A stretch of 24,288 bases of DNA from an uncultured Eubacteriales bacterium. GTDB lineage: Bacteria; Bacillota; Clostridia; Oscillospirales; CAG-382. The position numbers were made by a program, and so were the translations under genes. This document shows, piece after piece, positions 1-8,517 of this stretch. A model generated the notes under the pieces. That model saw nothing but the letters and a program-made list of their open reading frames with translations, made no database searches and was not told the origin of the DNA. Each line of letters starts with the position of its first letter. The first letter of the stretch is position 1. Location: the NCBI GenBank assembly GCA_934444485.1, contig CAKSCN010000016.1, positions 1 to 24,288 on the forward strand. Reading direction: 5' to 3'.

Positions 1-2
1 GG

Positions 3-728
3 TACGCTCTCACAAAGGAGAACATCGACCTCGCCGGCTTCCACTGCCATATAGGCTCGCAGGTTTTCGACTGCAAGCCGTTTACCGACGGTGCGGACGT
101 TATGCTTGCGTTTATAGCGGATATGAAGAGCAAACTCGGCTACGAGGCGAGAGAGCTTAATCTCGGCGGCGGCTTCGGCACACGTTATGTCGAAGAACAT
201 CCGACAATAGATATCGACGCCAACATAAAGGAGATTTCCGAACACGTAAAGGCAAAGTGCGCAGAGTACGGTCTTGCGATGCCGACGATGCTCTTTGAGC
301 CGGGAAGAAGCATTGTTGCCGATGCCGGAATGACTCTGTATACCGTCGAGAGCATAAAGAAAATCACCGGCTACAAAAACTATGCGGCGATAGACGGCGG
401 TATGACCGACGACCCGAGATATGCGCTCTACGGCTCGCAGTACACCGTTTACCTTGCGAATAAGGCGAACGCCGTGCGTGACTTTAAGTGTACGGTTGCC
501 GGACGCTGCTGCGAGAGCGGAGACCTCATACAGGAGGACGTAATGCTTCCGGAACTCAAGAGAGGCGACGTTGTCGCTGTCCTTACGACCGGCGCATACA
601 ACTATTCTATGGCGTCGAACTACAACCGTGTTCCGAGACCGCCGATTGTCATTCTTTGCGGCGGAAAAGACCGTATCGGCGTAAAGCGCGAGTCTCTCGA
701 CAACCTCATGATGCTTGACGTGCTTTAA
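3..728 (+). CDS. lysA: diaminopimelate decarboxylase, 3' part (5' end outside window)
   Basis: PLP-dependent fold-type III decarboxylase that converts meso-diaminopimelate to L-lysine, the last step of lysine synthesis, in the cytoplasm. The open frame enters at the left edge, so the N-terminal part with the PLP lysine is missing. Visible family motifs are HIGSQ near the start, the glycine-rich phosphate-binding stretch LNLGGGFG, EPGRSIV (substrate/PLP contacts), CESGD (active-site cysteine from the partner subunit) and GAYNYSMAS near the C-terminus. These are standard for LysA and separate it from ornithine/arginine decarboxylases. The internal ATG at 102 is not the start, because HIGSQ lies upstream of it in the same frame. 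It ends in TAA and is followed by a separate promoter, so it is the last gene of its unit. Identification is secure; the start is not visible. Confidence 0.95.
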   Translation, partial: YALTKENIDLAGFHCHIGSQVFDCKPFTDGADVMLAFIADMKSKLGYEARELNLGGGFGTRYVEEHPTIDIDANIKEISEHVKAKCAEYGLAMPTMLFEPGRSIVADAGMTLYTVESIKKITGYKNYAAIDGGMTDDPRYALYGSQYTVYLANKANAVRDFKCTVAGRCCESGDLIQEDVMLPELKRGDVVAVLTTGAYNYSMASNYNRVPRPPIVILCGGKDRIGVKRESLDNLMMLDVL

Positions 729-796
729 TACCGACGGTACAAAACACTGCGAAATTTTACGCAAATGTAAAAAAATATAATCACAGCGTCAAACGC

Positions 797-826
797 TTGA
801 CATTCGTAACCTGCGTGTGATATAAT
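797..826 (+). promoter_or_regulatory. sigma-A promoter of the T-box operon
   Basis: TTGACA at 797-802 and TATAAT at 821-826, spacer 18 bp. It predicts a transcript start near 833, just before the T-box leader, so the leader and the two genes behind it form one unit separate from lysA. Confidence 0.8.
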
Positions 827-837
827 AACCGTGTTAA

Positions 838-1125
838 ATGCGATGAGCGGAAACCAGTAAGCTTCGCAAAGCCTCACAGAGAGCCGTGCATGGGTGCGAG
901 TACGGCAGGCGGGACGATTCCGAATTCATTCCGTGAGCAGCCGTCCGAAACGGTAAAGCCGAAAGTAAGATGAGCCGGTTTCGCCCGTTAAAGCGATAAG
1001 GTATAAACGGCACGATGTTTTGCCGCTGTACCCTACGAGGGTGTTTTCCGCAAGGAGACGCCGAATTGAGGTGGTACCACGGATTTTATCCGTCCTCTGT
1101 TAAAAGCAGCAGGGCGGATTTTTTG
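838..1125 (+). ncRNA. T-box riboswitch leader, putative Phe (TTC) specifier
   Basis: A roughly 290-nt leader that senses uncharged tRNA by pairing with its anticodon and 3' end. The Stem I distal part shows the usual order AGAGAG-CC...GGGTGCGAG (about 878-900). The specifier region has the GAA-NNN-A layout, giving TTC at 925-927, a phenylalanine codon. The T-box proper GGTGGTACCACGG is at 1070-1082; its TGGT (1072-1075) would pair with a tRNA ending ACCA, which fits tRNA-Phe with discriminator A. A terminator follows directly. That this is a T-box is close to certain; the Phe assignment is read from spacing and could be off by register. Confidence 0.93.
1088..1125 (+). terminator. T-box expression-platform terminator
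   Basis: ATCCGTCCT at 1088-1096 pairs with AGGGCGGAT at 1111-1119 (one G-U), followed by a T run at 1119-1124. The left arm also borders the T-box antiterminator, so the two folds compete as in classical transcriptional T-boxes. Confidence 0.85.
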
Positions 1126-1171
1126 TTTCTCCCTGCAACATCAAAAGAGCAAAACCAAGGAGGAAAAAATC

Positions 1172-2491
1172 ATGGCAAAGGAACACAAGATCTACAATCC
1201 CGAAAGAGAATGTATGTCGAGAGACGAAATATCGGCAATACAGAGCGAAAGACTCCGTGCGACGGTAAAGCGTGAATACGAAAACGTAAAGGTTTACCGT
1301 GACCGCATGGACGCAAAGGGAATAAAGCCCGAGGATATAAAGACGGTCGAGGATATAAAGTACCTCCCGTTTACTGAAAAAACCGACCTCAGAGACAATT
1401 TTCCGTTCGGACTCTTTGCAGTTCCGAAAAGCGAGATAATAAGAATTCAGGGTTCGTCCGGAACCACCGGAAAGCCCATCGTCACAGGATATACCGCAAA
1501 TGACATTGAGGTGTGGACGGAAATAGTCGCACGCTCTCTCACTGCGGCAGGCGCCGGACGTGACGATATCATTCAGATTGCCTACGGCTACGGGCTCTTC
1601 ACGGGCGGTCTCGGTGCGCATCAGGGCGCTACGAAAATAGGCGCAATGGTCGTTCCCATGTCGAGCGGAAATACGCAGAGACAGATCATGATGATGAGGG
1701 ACCTCGGCGCAACCTATCTCTGCTGCACACCGTCGTATGCAACCTACCTCGGAGAGACGATGCGTGAAATGGGACTTCGTCCCGGTGTTGACATAAAGCT
1801 CAAGGGCGGCGTTTTCGGCGCGGAGCCGTGGACGGAGGAAATGAGAGTTCACCTTGAAGAGCTTCTCGGAATCGATGCCTGCGATATCTACGGACTCACC
1901 GAAATTGCCGGTCCGGGCGTTGCTTACGAATGCCTCTGCAAGCACGGTATGCACGTAAACGAGGATCACGTTATCGTCGAGATAATCGACCCCGTTACCG
2001 AAGAGCCGCTTCCTTACGGCGAGTCCGGCGAGCTTGTGTTCACGACTATCTCCAAAGAGGGAATGCCTATGCTCCGCTACAGAACTCACGATATATGCAA
2101 GCTTGACGGCTCAAAGTGCGAGTGCGGACGTACCTTTGCACGCATGGGAAGAATCACCGGCAGAACCGACGATATGATAGTTGTAAGAGGTGTAAACGTA
2201 TTTCCGAGCCAGATTGAGTCCGTGCTTGTCGGAATACCCGGAGTTGCTCCGCACTACCTTCTCATCGTTGACAGAGTTAATTCCTCCGATACCCTTGAGG
2301 TTCAGGTTGAGATGAACGACGATATTTTCTCCGATACCGTCTCCGAAATAGAAAAGGAGCGACGTATGATAAGAGAGCAGATAAAGTCGGTTGTCGGAAT
2401 AGACACCAACGTAAAAATGGTAGCACCCAAGTCAATTCCCCGTTCGGAGGGCAAGGCGAAGAGAGTTGTCGACAACAGAAAACTACATTAA
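1172..2491 (+). CDS. paaK: phenylacetate-CoA ligase family enzyme
   Basis: Acyl-adenylate-forming enzyme of 439 residues, the usual PaaK length, which activates phenylacetate or a related aryl acid with ATP and CoA. Visible motifs are the P-loop-like SSGTTGKP (about residues 95-102), the adenylation core YGLTE, YRTHDI, and the hinge GRTDDM followed by VRGVNVFPSQIE, typical of PaaK. The start at 1172 has AAGGAGG about 8 nt upstream. It sits behind a T-box with a probable Phe specifier and directly before an ACT-domain gene, a pairing common in anaerobic Firmicutes, where such ligases take part in aromatic amino acid breakdown or salvage of aryl acids. The exact substrate (phenylacetate, hydroxyphenylacetate or indoleacetate) cannot be read from sequence. 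Confidence 0.9.
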   Translation: MAKEHKIYNPERECMSRDEISAIQSERLRATVKREYENVKVYRDRMDAKGIKPEDIKTVEDIKYLPFTEKTDLRDNFPFGLFAVPKSEIIRIQGSSGTTGKPIVTGYTANDIEVWTEIVARSLTAAGAGRDDIIQIAYGYGLFTGGLGAHQGATKIGAMVVPMSSGNTQRQIMMMRDLGATYLCCTPSYATYLGETMREMGLRPGVDIKLKGGVFGAEPWTEEMRVHLEELLGIDACDIYGLTEIAGPGVAYECLCKHGMHVNEDHVIVEIIDPVTEEPLPYGESGELVFTTISKEGMPMLRYRTHDICKLDGSKCECGRTFARMGRITGRTDDMIVVRGVNVFPSQIESVLVGIPGVAPHYLLIVDRVNSSDTLEVQVEMNDDIFSDTVSEIEKERRMIREQIKSVVGIDTNVKMVAPKSIPRSEGKAKRVVDNRKLH

Positions 2492-2512
2492 GTGAAAGGT
2501 AAGGTAAGGCGT

Positions 2513-2953
2513 ATGTTTATCAAGCAGATTTCCGTTTTCCTCGAAAACACGAAGGGTACTCTTTACGAGCTGACAAAGCTTCTCGGAGACGCAAAAATAG
2601 ACCTTCTCGCACTCTCCATTGCCGACACCGAGAACTTCGGCATTGTGCGCTGTATTGTAAGAGACGCCGAAATAGACCCGGCACTCGAAAAGTTGAGAGG
2701 CGCAGGCTACACCGCAAAGGTGAACGACGTTATCTGCGCCGGTGTTCCTCACAGACCGTCGGGACTCTCGGATATACTGAAAATTCTCGAGAATGAGGGC
2801 GTGGCTATAGAGTATCTTTACTCGTTCATGTTCGGAAGCGGCGACGAGGCGTACATCACTCTGCGTCCGTCGGACAAGGAAAAGGGACTCGCCGTACTCG
2901 AAAAGAACGGAATAAAGCTCATAGATCAGAAAACCGTTGATGCAATAAAGTGA
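2513..2953 (+). CDS. tandem ACT-domain amino acid-binding protein
   Basis: Small protein of 146 residues made of two ACT-like halves: FIKQISVFLENTKGTL begins the first, and a second starts around residue 70 (VPHRPSGLSDILKILE) with the same beta-alpha-beta pattern. ACT domains bind amino acids and act as regulatory sensors; free-standing tandem-ACT proteins next to paaK are common in Clostridia, but their partner is not established. A GTG directly after the paaK stop (2492) would add seven residues, but it has no ribosome binding site, whereas the ATG at 2513 has an AAGGTAAGG stretch upstream and begins right at the conserved ACT strand, so I chose that. It is co-transcribed with paaK and ended by a terminator. 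Confidence 0.85.
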   Translation: MFIKQISVFLENTKGTLYELTKLLGDAKIDLLALSIADTENFGIVRCIVRDAEIDPALEKLRGAGYTAKVNDVICAGVPHRPSGLSDILKILENEGVAIEYLYSFMFGSGDEAYITLRPSDKEKGLAVLEKNGIKLIDQKTVDAIK

Positions 2954-2972
2954 AATGTTGAGTGAGACTCTA

Positions 2973-3005
2973 AGTCGGGGGCAAAAACCTCCGGCTTTTT
3001 GTTTT
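2973..3005 (+). terminator. rho-independent terminator of the paaK-ACT operon
   Basis: A 9-bp stem (2973-2981 with 2988-2996, two G-U pairs) and a T run at 2996-3000 continuing as GTTTT. Confidence 0.85.
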
Positions 3006-3092
3006 AGAAGATTTTTCCGATAATATTTTCGCGGCGGCGTAAAACAATAACCGTATGTAGATATATGCTGCAAATAACGGAGGATATCGGAA

Positions 3093-5534
3093 ATGAATGA
3101 AAACATAAACGCAAAAAGAGCGGTTATTCTTGCCGGGGGAATGGGAACAAGACTCCGACCGATAACGACAGAGCTTCCGAAGCCGCTCGTGCCTGTAGCC
3201 GGCGTGCCTGTCATAAAGCAGCTCATAAGAAAAGCGGCGCAGGCAGGGGTAACGGAGGCGGTGCTGTCCGCAATGTTCATGAGGGAGAAGCTCGAGGAAA
3301 AGCTCGGGAACGAATGCTTTGGCGTGAAGCTCTCCTACGCCTGCGAGACTGTTCCTCTCGGCACGGCAGGAGGTGCGAAATACGCCTATGAGAGTGCGTT
3401 CGGAAACTGCAAAGCGGATGCGGACGACAGCGTGATTATACTGTCCGGGGACGGAATATGGGACTTTGATCTTGCGGACGCCGTGCGTTTTCACGAAAGA
3501 TGCGCCGCAGATGTCACAATAGTCACCGTCAAGTGCGACTCTCCGACCGAGTACGGAACGGTGAATGCCGACTCAGACGGCAGAATAATGCGCTTTGCCG
3601 AAAAGCCTACGTGGAGCAGAGTCGTTTCGGACAGAGTCAACACCGGGATTTATATCATGAAATGCGGCGTTCTCGGACATATTTCCGACGGTGAAAAGTA
3701 CGACTTTTCGGGCAATCTTTTCCCTGAACTTTTGGAGGGCGACCGCCGCCTTTTTGCCTACGACGCCGACGGCTTTTGGTGCGATATAGGCGACCCGGAG
3801 TCGTACTACCGCTGTAATATCGAAGCGCTCTCGGGTCACATCGGGGGAGTGGATTTTGCCGACGCATACACGAAAGAGGACTTTACACGCTCCGATGCGG
3901 ACTATACGTCTCCCGTTATGGTGTCTCACCGTGCTTATCTCGGAAAAGGAGCGCATATCGGTCCCTTTACCGTCATAGGTGAGGGTTGTTGTATAGGCGA
4001 GGGGAGCGTCGTTTCCGAAAGCATTCTGCATGACAACATCGCAATAGGCGACGGGGCAAGGGTGACGCACGCCGTTATATGCGAGGAAACCTCCGTCGGA
4101 AAGAATGCGGTTGTCGGCTGCGGCGCAATTATCGGTGCGCAGTCGGTTATAGGCGACGGTGCGGTTATCTCCGAGGGTGCGGTGCTTCCGCCTCACAGCA
4201 GAATTGAGGGCGGCACGACTGTCGGAAGCGGAGCAGGCTTCGGAAAAAGCACACCGCTCGCCTCTGCCGAGGAGGGTTATGTCTGCGACGGGATACAGAG
4301 CCTTGTTGCGGTGGGAGAAGCGCTTGCCTTTGCGTCAAAGAGAATTTACGTCGGCAAAAACGAGCTTTCGGGGCGAATAGGCGTGATGTATGCCGACGGA
4401 AATGATGAGAACCGTCTTGCCGCCGATACTCTTCTTTGCGGCATAAGAAACGCCGGCTTCAAAAGCTTCAATTACGGAGAAGGCTTCGAGACAATGGCGG
4501 TGTTTGCCGCAACCTATTTTCTTTCCGATATCACGGTCTTCATAAAGCACGGAGCGGACGGAAGAATACTGCTTCGCATTTTCGACAGAATGGGCGTGAG
4601 TGTGTCGCACGACTTCGAGAAAGCATTGAGGGAGTATTTCACCTCACCCGAAAACGGCGTAAAGGCGTATGCAAAACGGTACTACGAAACCGAGAGCTTT
4701 ACGGGACTTCGCTTCCTCTATTACAACGAGCTTCTCCGTATGGCGGCAAGGGATTTCACGGTCGGTGCGGAGTCGGGACTTTTGAAGAACATCACCGTGG
4801 GCATAGTCGGAGAAATAGAGAAGTACTCTCCCCGTCATATGCTCTACCGTGCGGTGCTTGAGCTTGGAGGCGAGGTAAAGGAGCTTGACAGCCGTGAGGA
4901 GTTTTCGCAGTGCGCCTCCGGCGAGTGCATAGCGGTGCGACTCTCGGATAACGGTGCGGAGCTTTCGGCAAGTCAGGGCGGAGTTTACTCGGACAAAAAC
5001 CACATCGAAGCGATACTCATTTCGCATTGCTCGGGTGAGATCGCAGTGCCGTTTTTGTCGCCGAAGGCGTTCCGAACCTCGGCAAAAAGCCGTGTGCTTG
5101 AGTATCTCTCGGATTTCGGCGGCGTTTCGGACGTCAGCCGTGAACAGATGCTCAAAAGCTTCTGGATACGGGACGGTGTGTTTGCGGCACTCAGACTGCT
5201 GTGCGTAATGGCGGAGAGCGGCAAAACTCTCCCTCACCTTTACAACGGACTTCCGCACTTCTCGATATACGTCAGAAACATTGAAAGCTCGGTGTTCGGA
5301 AAGGATATCCGTGCGAGAGTGATGTCGAAGCTTGCGGAGCGTGCCGACTATTCCCACGGACTCTTGCGTGAGAGGGAGGGCATAGAGCTTGTTTTCGACA
5401 ACGGCTACGTCACCGTCATACCGAAGAAAATAGGCGGCTTCAAGCTTGTCGGGGAAGCGCAGGATTCCGAGACGGCGTGCGAGCTGTGCGCCGAGGTGAA
5501 CGAGGCTATAGAGAAAATGGCGAAGGAAAGGTAA
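3093..5534 (+). CDS. sugar-phosphate nucleotidyltransferase / beta-helix / degenerate phosphohexomutase fusion
   Basis: Protein of 813 residues. Residues 9-240 are a nucleotidyltransferase with LAGGMGTRLRP at 13-23, the sugar-phosphate Lys in LPKP (30), SGDGIWDFDL and FAEKPTW. Residues 255-375 are a left-handed beta-helix with many hexapeptide turns (IGPFTV, IGEGCC, IGDGAR). Residues 425-805 align by pattern with a phosphoglucomutase/phosphomannomutase. Enzymes with this architecture are annotated as mannose-1-phosphate guanylyltransferases, making GDP-mannose-type donors for surface glycans. In the mutase half the phosphoserine loop (normally TASHNP) is replaced by KHGADG at 485-490, and the metal loop (normally DGDGDR) by SDNGAE at 618-623, so that half is probably not catalytic. 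The ribosome binding site is CGGAGG. The nucleotide specificity is unknown. It stands alone between two terminators. Confidence 0.85.
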   Translation: MNENINAKRAVILAGGMGTRLRPITTELPKPLVPVAGVPVIKQLIRKAAQAGVTEAVLSAMFMREKLEEKLGNECFGVKLSYACETVPLGTAGGAKYAYESAFGNCKADADDSVIILSGDGIWDFDLADAVRFHERCAADVTIVTVKCDSPTEYGTVNADSDGRIMRFAEKPTWSRVVSDRVNTGIYIMKCGVLGHISDGEKYDFSGNLFPELLEGDRRLFAYDADGFWCDIGDPESYYRCNIEALSGHIGGVDFADAYTKEDFTRSDADYTSPVMVSHRAYLGKGAHIGPFTVIGEGCCIGEGSVVSESILHDNIAIGDGARVTHAVICEETSVGKNAVVGCGAIIGAQSVIGDGAVISEGAVLPPHSRIEGGTTVGSGAGFGKSTPLASAEEGYVCDGIQSLVAVGEALAFASKRIYVGKNELSGRIGVMYADGNDENRLAADTLLCGIRNAGFKSFNYGEGFETMAVFAATYFLSDITVFIKHGADGRILLRIFDRMGVSVSHDFEKALREYFTSPENGVKAYAKRYYETESFTGLRFLYYNELLRMAARDFTVGAESGLLKNITVGIVGEIEKYSPRHMLYRAVLELGGEVKELDSREEFSQCASGECIAVRLSDNGAELSASQGGVYSDKNHIEAILISHCSGEIAVPFLSPKAFRTSAKSRVLEYLSDFGGVSDVSREQMLKSFWIRDGVFAALRLLCVMAESGKTLPHLYNGLPHFSIYVRNIESSVFGKDIRARVMSKLAERADYSHGLLREREGIELVFDNGYVTVIPKKIGGFKLVGEAQDSETACELCAEVNEAIEKMAKER

Positions 5535-5592
5535 GAAAAGAACGAGACGAAGCTGTGACGACCTCGGAAAGCTTTGACTTCGGAAATGATAA

Positions 5593-5625
5593 AAGGCGGA
5601 GATTCTTTTTCCCCGCCTTCTTTTT
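5593..5625. terminator. terminator between convergent genes, probably bidirectional
   Basis: AAGGCGG at 5593-5599 pairs with CCGCCTT at 5613-5619. A T run (5621-5625) follows on the plus strand, and four A's precede the stem, so the minus strand also gets a short T run. It separates the fusion gene from the convergent MATE gene. Confidence 0.75.
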
Positions 5626-5632
5626 GTTGTGT

Positions 5633-7024
5633 TTATTTTATCATCTTTTTGTGCAGCCACTTTCCGGAGCGCAGTCTGAGAAGCATCACGGTGAACTTCG
5701 CAATCGCCGACAGGTTCGCCGAGATAAGCATTCCCACAACTCCGAGTCCGAGCTTGCAGACCAAAATATATCCGACGCCGACATTCACAATCCACATACA
5801 CATTACAGATACTACCGTGCTGAATTTTGCGTCGCCTGCCGCCTTGAAGCCGTTGAGCATGATGTTAAGTCCCGGCATAATCGGAATGCGCATGAGCGTT
5901 TCGACGATAAGAAGTTTGCCGAGAAGCGAGAGCGTTTCATCCGATTTCGTGTACGCCGGGAAAATGAACGGGAGTATGAAAAACGCCGCAACCATGACAA
6001 CACCGTACATTGCATAGCCGATACGTATAATCTTTTTCAGAATGAGCTTTGCTTCGTCCTTGTCACCTGCGCCTATGTATCTTCCGACCAGCGTCACCGC
6101 AACCACTCCGAGAACCGTTATCGGCACAAGACACAGAGCGCTGAACGTACTCATTATCGAGCTTGCCGCAAAGTGTGCCGAGCCGTAAGGAACGAGGAAC
6201 TTCGTCTTTATCATAGAGCCGACGTACACTATTATCGTTTCCGAAGAAATCATGAAACCGAGCGATACGACGGAACTCATGAGCTTAATGTCAAGCATTA
6301 TCGTGTCACGCAGTCCGGCAAGCCAACGGTGTTTTACGAATATCGCAGTTCCGACTGCCGTCATGTAAACACGTGAAATAATGAGTCCCCATCCGGCACC
6401 GGCGATTCCCATGTTCATAAGCTTTATTGCAGCGAACGAAACGATAAGGTTTACCACACTTCCGCTTACCGATATCATAAGCGGAACCTTGTTGTTTCCG
6501 AGACCTCTGCTTGAGGTGCAGTAGCACTGAAACATTCCGTAAAACGGAAGGGAAACGGCGAGATACTTGAGGTATACTATCGCAAGCTCACGAATGCTTT
6601 CCTCCGTGCCTGCGAATATTATGTCGAAAAGCTCGCCGGAGAACACATAGAATACTACGGCGATGGAGGTCGATATCAAAAACACCGTGAACAGCGTCTG
6701 AGAGATGCACTTTTTTGCACCGTCCATGTCTCCCGCACCCTTGTACTGCGATACAACGACCGTTACAGCCGAGCAGAGGCTCGTGAAGAGCGTTATGAAA
6801 AGTCCGCTTATCTGACCTGCAAGACCGACTGCCGATATCGCACTGTCTCCGAGGTCGGCGACAAAATACGAATGGAAGGTCGCAATGAGGTTGTTGAGAA
6901 TCATATCGATGAAAACCGGTATGAAAATCGAGAAAATAAGGGGGATATCCGGGTCTCGAAGAAGCTTTGCCGAGAAGTTGCGAAGAGTATTCTTTACTCC
7001 TGCCGCACTGAAGCCCGTCTTCAT
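5633..7024 (-). CDS. MATE family multidrug/metabolite exporter
   Basis: Integral membrane protein of 463 residues with about twelve hydrophobic segments in two halves of six, the usual size and layout of MATE (NorM/DinF) antiporters. The N-terminal segment PLIFSIFIPVFIDMILNNL and a GLAGQISGLFITLF stretch near helix 2 are characteristic. It is expected to export cationic drugs or metabolites using a Na+ or H+ gradient; the substrate is unknown. The frame is open to an ATG at 7093, but the extra 23 residues are polar and unlike a MATE N-terminus, and the ATG at 7024 has GGAAGTGA upstream, so 7024 is the likely start. A promoter at 7084-7112 gives it its own transcript, although the tRNA-thiolase gene lies only 129 nt upstream. 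Confidence 0.9.
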   Translation of the reverse strand: MKTGFSAAGVKNTLRNFSAKLLRDPDIPLIFSIFIPVFIDMILNNLIATFHSYFVADLGDSAISAVGLAGQISGLFITLFTSLCSAVTVVVSQYKGAGDMDGAKKCISQTLFTVFLISTSIAVVFYVFSGELFDIIFAGTEESIRELAIVYLKYLAVSLPFYGMFQCYCTSSRGLGNNKVPLMISVSGSVVNLIVSFAAIKLMNMGIAGAGWGLIISRVYMTAVGTAIFVKHRWLAGLRDTIMLDIKLMSSVVSLGFMISSETIIVYVGSMIKTKFLVPYGSAHFAASSIMSTFSALCLVPITVLGVVAVTLVGRYIGAGDKDEAKLILKKIIRIGYAMYGVVMVAAFFILPFIFPAYTKSDETLSLLGKLLIVETLMRIPIMPGLNIMLNGFKAAGDAKFSTVVSVMCMWIVNVGVGYILVCKLGLGVVGMLISANLSAIAKFTVMLLRLRSGKWLHKKMIK

Positions 7025-7083
7025 AAACTCACTTCCGTTTCTCTCTGTTTTCGCAAAAGGGCGATTGGCTCTTGCGTCTGTAC

Positions 7084-7112
7084 ATGATAACACATTGATG
7101 ACAGAAAAGCAA
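7084..7112 (-). promoter_or_regulatory. promoter of the MATE gene
   Basis: On the minus strand TTGCTT (7112-7107), 17-bp spacer, TATCAT (7089-7084). It places the transcript start near 7077, about 50 nt before the chosen start codon, and argues against the longer reading from 7093. Confidence 0.5.
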
Positions 7113-7153
7113 CCTGTTTTGCCAATGTTTACAATTTACTTACAATACCTCCG

Positions 7154-7933
7154 TCAGTCGTCGATACGGAAGCTCGATTCGTGAAAGCCGTCAACTTCGC
7201 CCTTCTGCATTGCACCGAAAATCCTGTGCTTGAGTCCCTTGTAGGTCTTTGACATATCACGAAGCATGACTTTCATTCTCGCACGTTCGGAGTCTTTGTC
7301 GGAGGGACACGGACTCGACGAAACGGGAAGCTCCGCGTGGGACGCAAAATAGCGTATGTTCTTCTCCGGTGCGTAAATGAGCGGACGTATGAGGGTGATG
7401 TCCTTGCGTGAAAGGTAGGTGACGGGGGAGAAACAGCCTATGCGCCCCTCGTTGAAAAGGTTCATCATAAAGGTTTCGACAGCGTCGTCGAAGTGATGAC
7501 CGAGAGCAAGCTTGTTGCAGCCGTGAGCCTTCGCCGCATCGTGAAGAGCGCCTCTGCGCATACGTGAACAGAGCGAACAGGGATTGCTCTCGTTTCGTAT
7601 CTTAAACACGACGTTCGCAATTTCAGTGGAGTTGTGTACAAATTCGACGTCGAGTACACGGCACAGCTCACGCATTTTCTCGGTTTCTGCGTTTTCGTCC
7701 TCCTCGGTGCAGAAGCCTGCCGCCGCAAAGCCCATTCCGAGATTTATTGCCACAACGTCGAATTTCTTGGGGTAGAAACGCCTGAGTCCCGCAAGAGCGC
7801 ACAGAAGCGTCATTGAATCCTTGCCGCCCGAGAGTCCGACGGCTATTCTGTCATTTTCTTCTATCATTTCGTAGTCGTCAACCGCACGCCTTGCGTAGCT
7901 GAGAATACGGCGAAGGTAAGCATCTATCTGCAT
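7154..7933 (-). CDS. TtcA-like tRNA 2-thiocytidine synthetase family protein
   Basis: PP-loop ATPase of 259 residues. SGGKDS at residues 35-40 is the ATP pyrophosphatase loop; CSLC at 119-122 and a lone Cys at 209 (SPCPSDKD) match the three cysteines that bind the Fe-S cluster in TtcA. GHHFDDAVET (about 145-154) is also typical. TtcA adenylates and thiolates cytidine 32 of some tRNAs. Many Firmicutes carry paralogues whose tRNA target is not known, so I give no symbol. The frame is open upstream to 8155 through the neighbouring acetyltransferase gene, but the ATG at 7933 has GGAG nine bases upstream and is the true start. It begins 19 nt after the GNAT stop, so the two are probably one transcript. 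Confidence 0.87.
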   Translation of the reverse strand: MQIDAYLRRILSYARRAVDDYEMIEENDRIAVGLSGGKDSMTLLCALAGLRRFYPKKFDVVAINLGMGFAAAGFCTEEDENAETEKMRELCRVLDVEFVHNSTEIANVVFKIRNESNPCSLCSRMRRGALHDAAKAHGCNKLALGHHFDDAVETFMMNLFNEGRIGCFSPVTYLSRKDITLIRPLIYAPEKNIRYFASHAELPVSSSPCPSDKDSERARMKVMLRDMSKTYKGLKHRIFGAMQKGEVDGFHESSFRIDD

Positions 7934-7952
7934 TGTATTTACTCCGTATATA

Positions 7953-8489
7953 TTATAATGTAAGCTCCGGCACTTTCTTTTCGAGAAGAACGAGTCCGAT
8001 GTTCGGTATTCCGCAAAAGTCGCCGTGAACGATACCTGCCTCACGGTAGCCGAGCTTGCCGTAGAGTGTGCGTGCGACGGTGTTTCTTTCGTTCGTGTCC
8101 ATGCGAAGCACGGTGCAGCCATGCTCGGCGGCGTACCTTTCGTAAAACGCCACAAACGAACGTCCGACGCCTTTTCCGCCTGTGTCGGGATCTACCGTCA
8201 GAGTGTGTATGACCATGACCTTGTCGTCGGGAGCGTCGTATATCCAATCGCCCTCGGCGTAGGAGTCAACCTGCACCTTGTTTATTACTGCGGACGCTAT
8301 GATTTTTCCGTTCTCGTCTCTGCAAACAAAGAGATCGTCTCTTGCAATGGCGGCATCTGCCGTCGCTTTTGTCGGATATATTTCCTTGAGCCAACCGGTG
8401 GTGCATTCGCCCCTAAGCTCTTTTTCTATTATTTTATCGTATATTTTAACGACAGCAGAAATGTCGTTTTCCGTCGCTTTTTCAAACAT
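7953..8489 (-). CDS. GNAT family N-acetyltransferase
   Basis: Protein of 178 residues with the GNAT fold: a hydrophobic N-terminal strand-helix (FEKATENDISAVVKIYDKI), the strand VIHTLTVDPD followed by GGKGVGRSFVAFYERYA (the acetyl-CoA pyrophosphate loop, R/Q-x-x-G-x-G/A type) and the C-terminal ARTLYGKLGYREAG. It transfers an acetyl group from acetyl-CoA to an unknown amine; the closeness to a tRNA-modifying enzyme does not by itself define the substrate. The ribosome binding site is GAGGA five bases before the ATG, and a good promoter lies just upstream. It is the first gene of a minus-strand unit with the TtcA-like gene. Confidence 0.88.
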   Translation of the reverse strand: MFEKATENDISAVVKIYDKIIEKELRGECTTGWLKEIYPTKATADAAIARDDLFVCRDENGKIIASAVINKVQVDSYAEGDWIYDAPDDKVMVIHTLTVDPDTGGKGVGRSFVAFYERYAAEHGCTVLRMDTNERNTVARTLYGKLGYREAGIVHGDFCGIPNIGLVLLEKKVPELTL

Positions 8490-8517
8490 TCTCGTTCCTC
8501 ACAATGCTTTTTCTGAA

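Noticed and set aside
1100..2089. Long minus-strand open frame opposite paaK
   Set aside because: It shadows the clearly coding plus-strand gene, has no family motifs, no ribosome binding site, and runs through the T-box.
2999..3026. Promoter TTGTTT-16-TAATAT for the nucleotidyltransferase fusion gene
   Set aside because: Both boxes are weak and the -35 overlaps the T run of the preceding terminator; not supported enough to list.
4644..5801. 385-codon minus-strand open frame
   Set aside because: It crosses a terminator and lies opposite two real genes; the composition is Arg/His/Cys-rich, as expected for a shadow frame of GC-biased codons.
5477..6376. 299-codon plus-strand open frame
   Set aside because: Antisense to the MATE gene and spans the intergenic terminator; no recognisable domain.
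7933..8155. Open frame extending the TtcA-like protein into the GNAT gene
   Set aside because: The ATG at 7933 has its own ribosome binding site and begins at the family's normal N-terminus.
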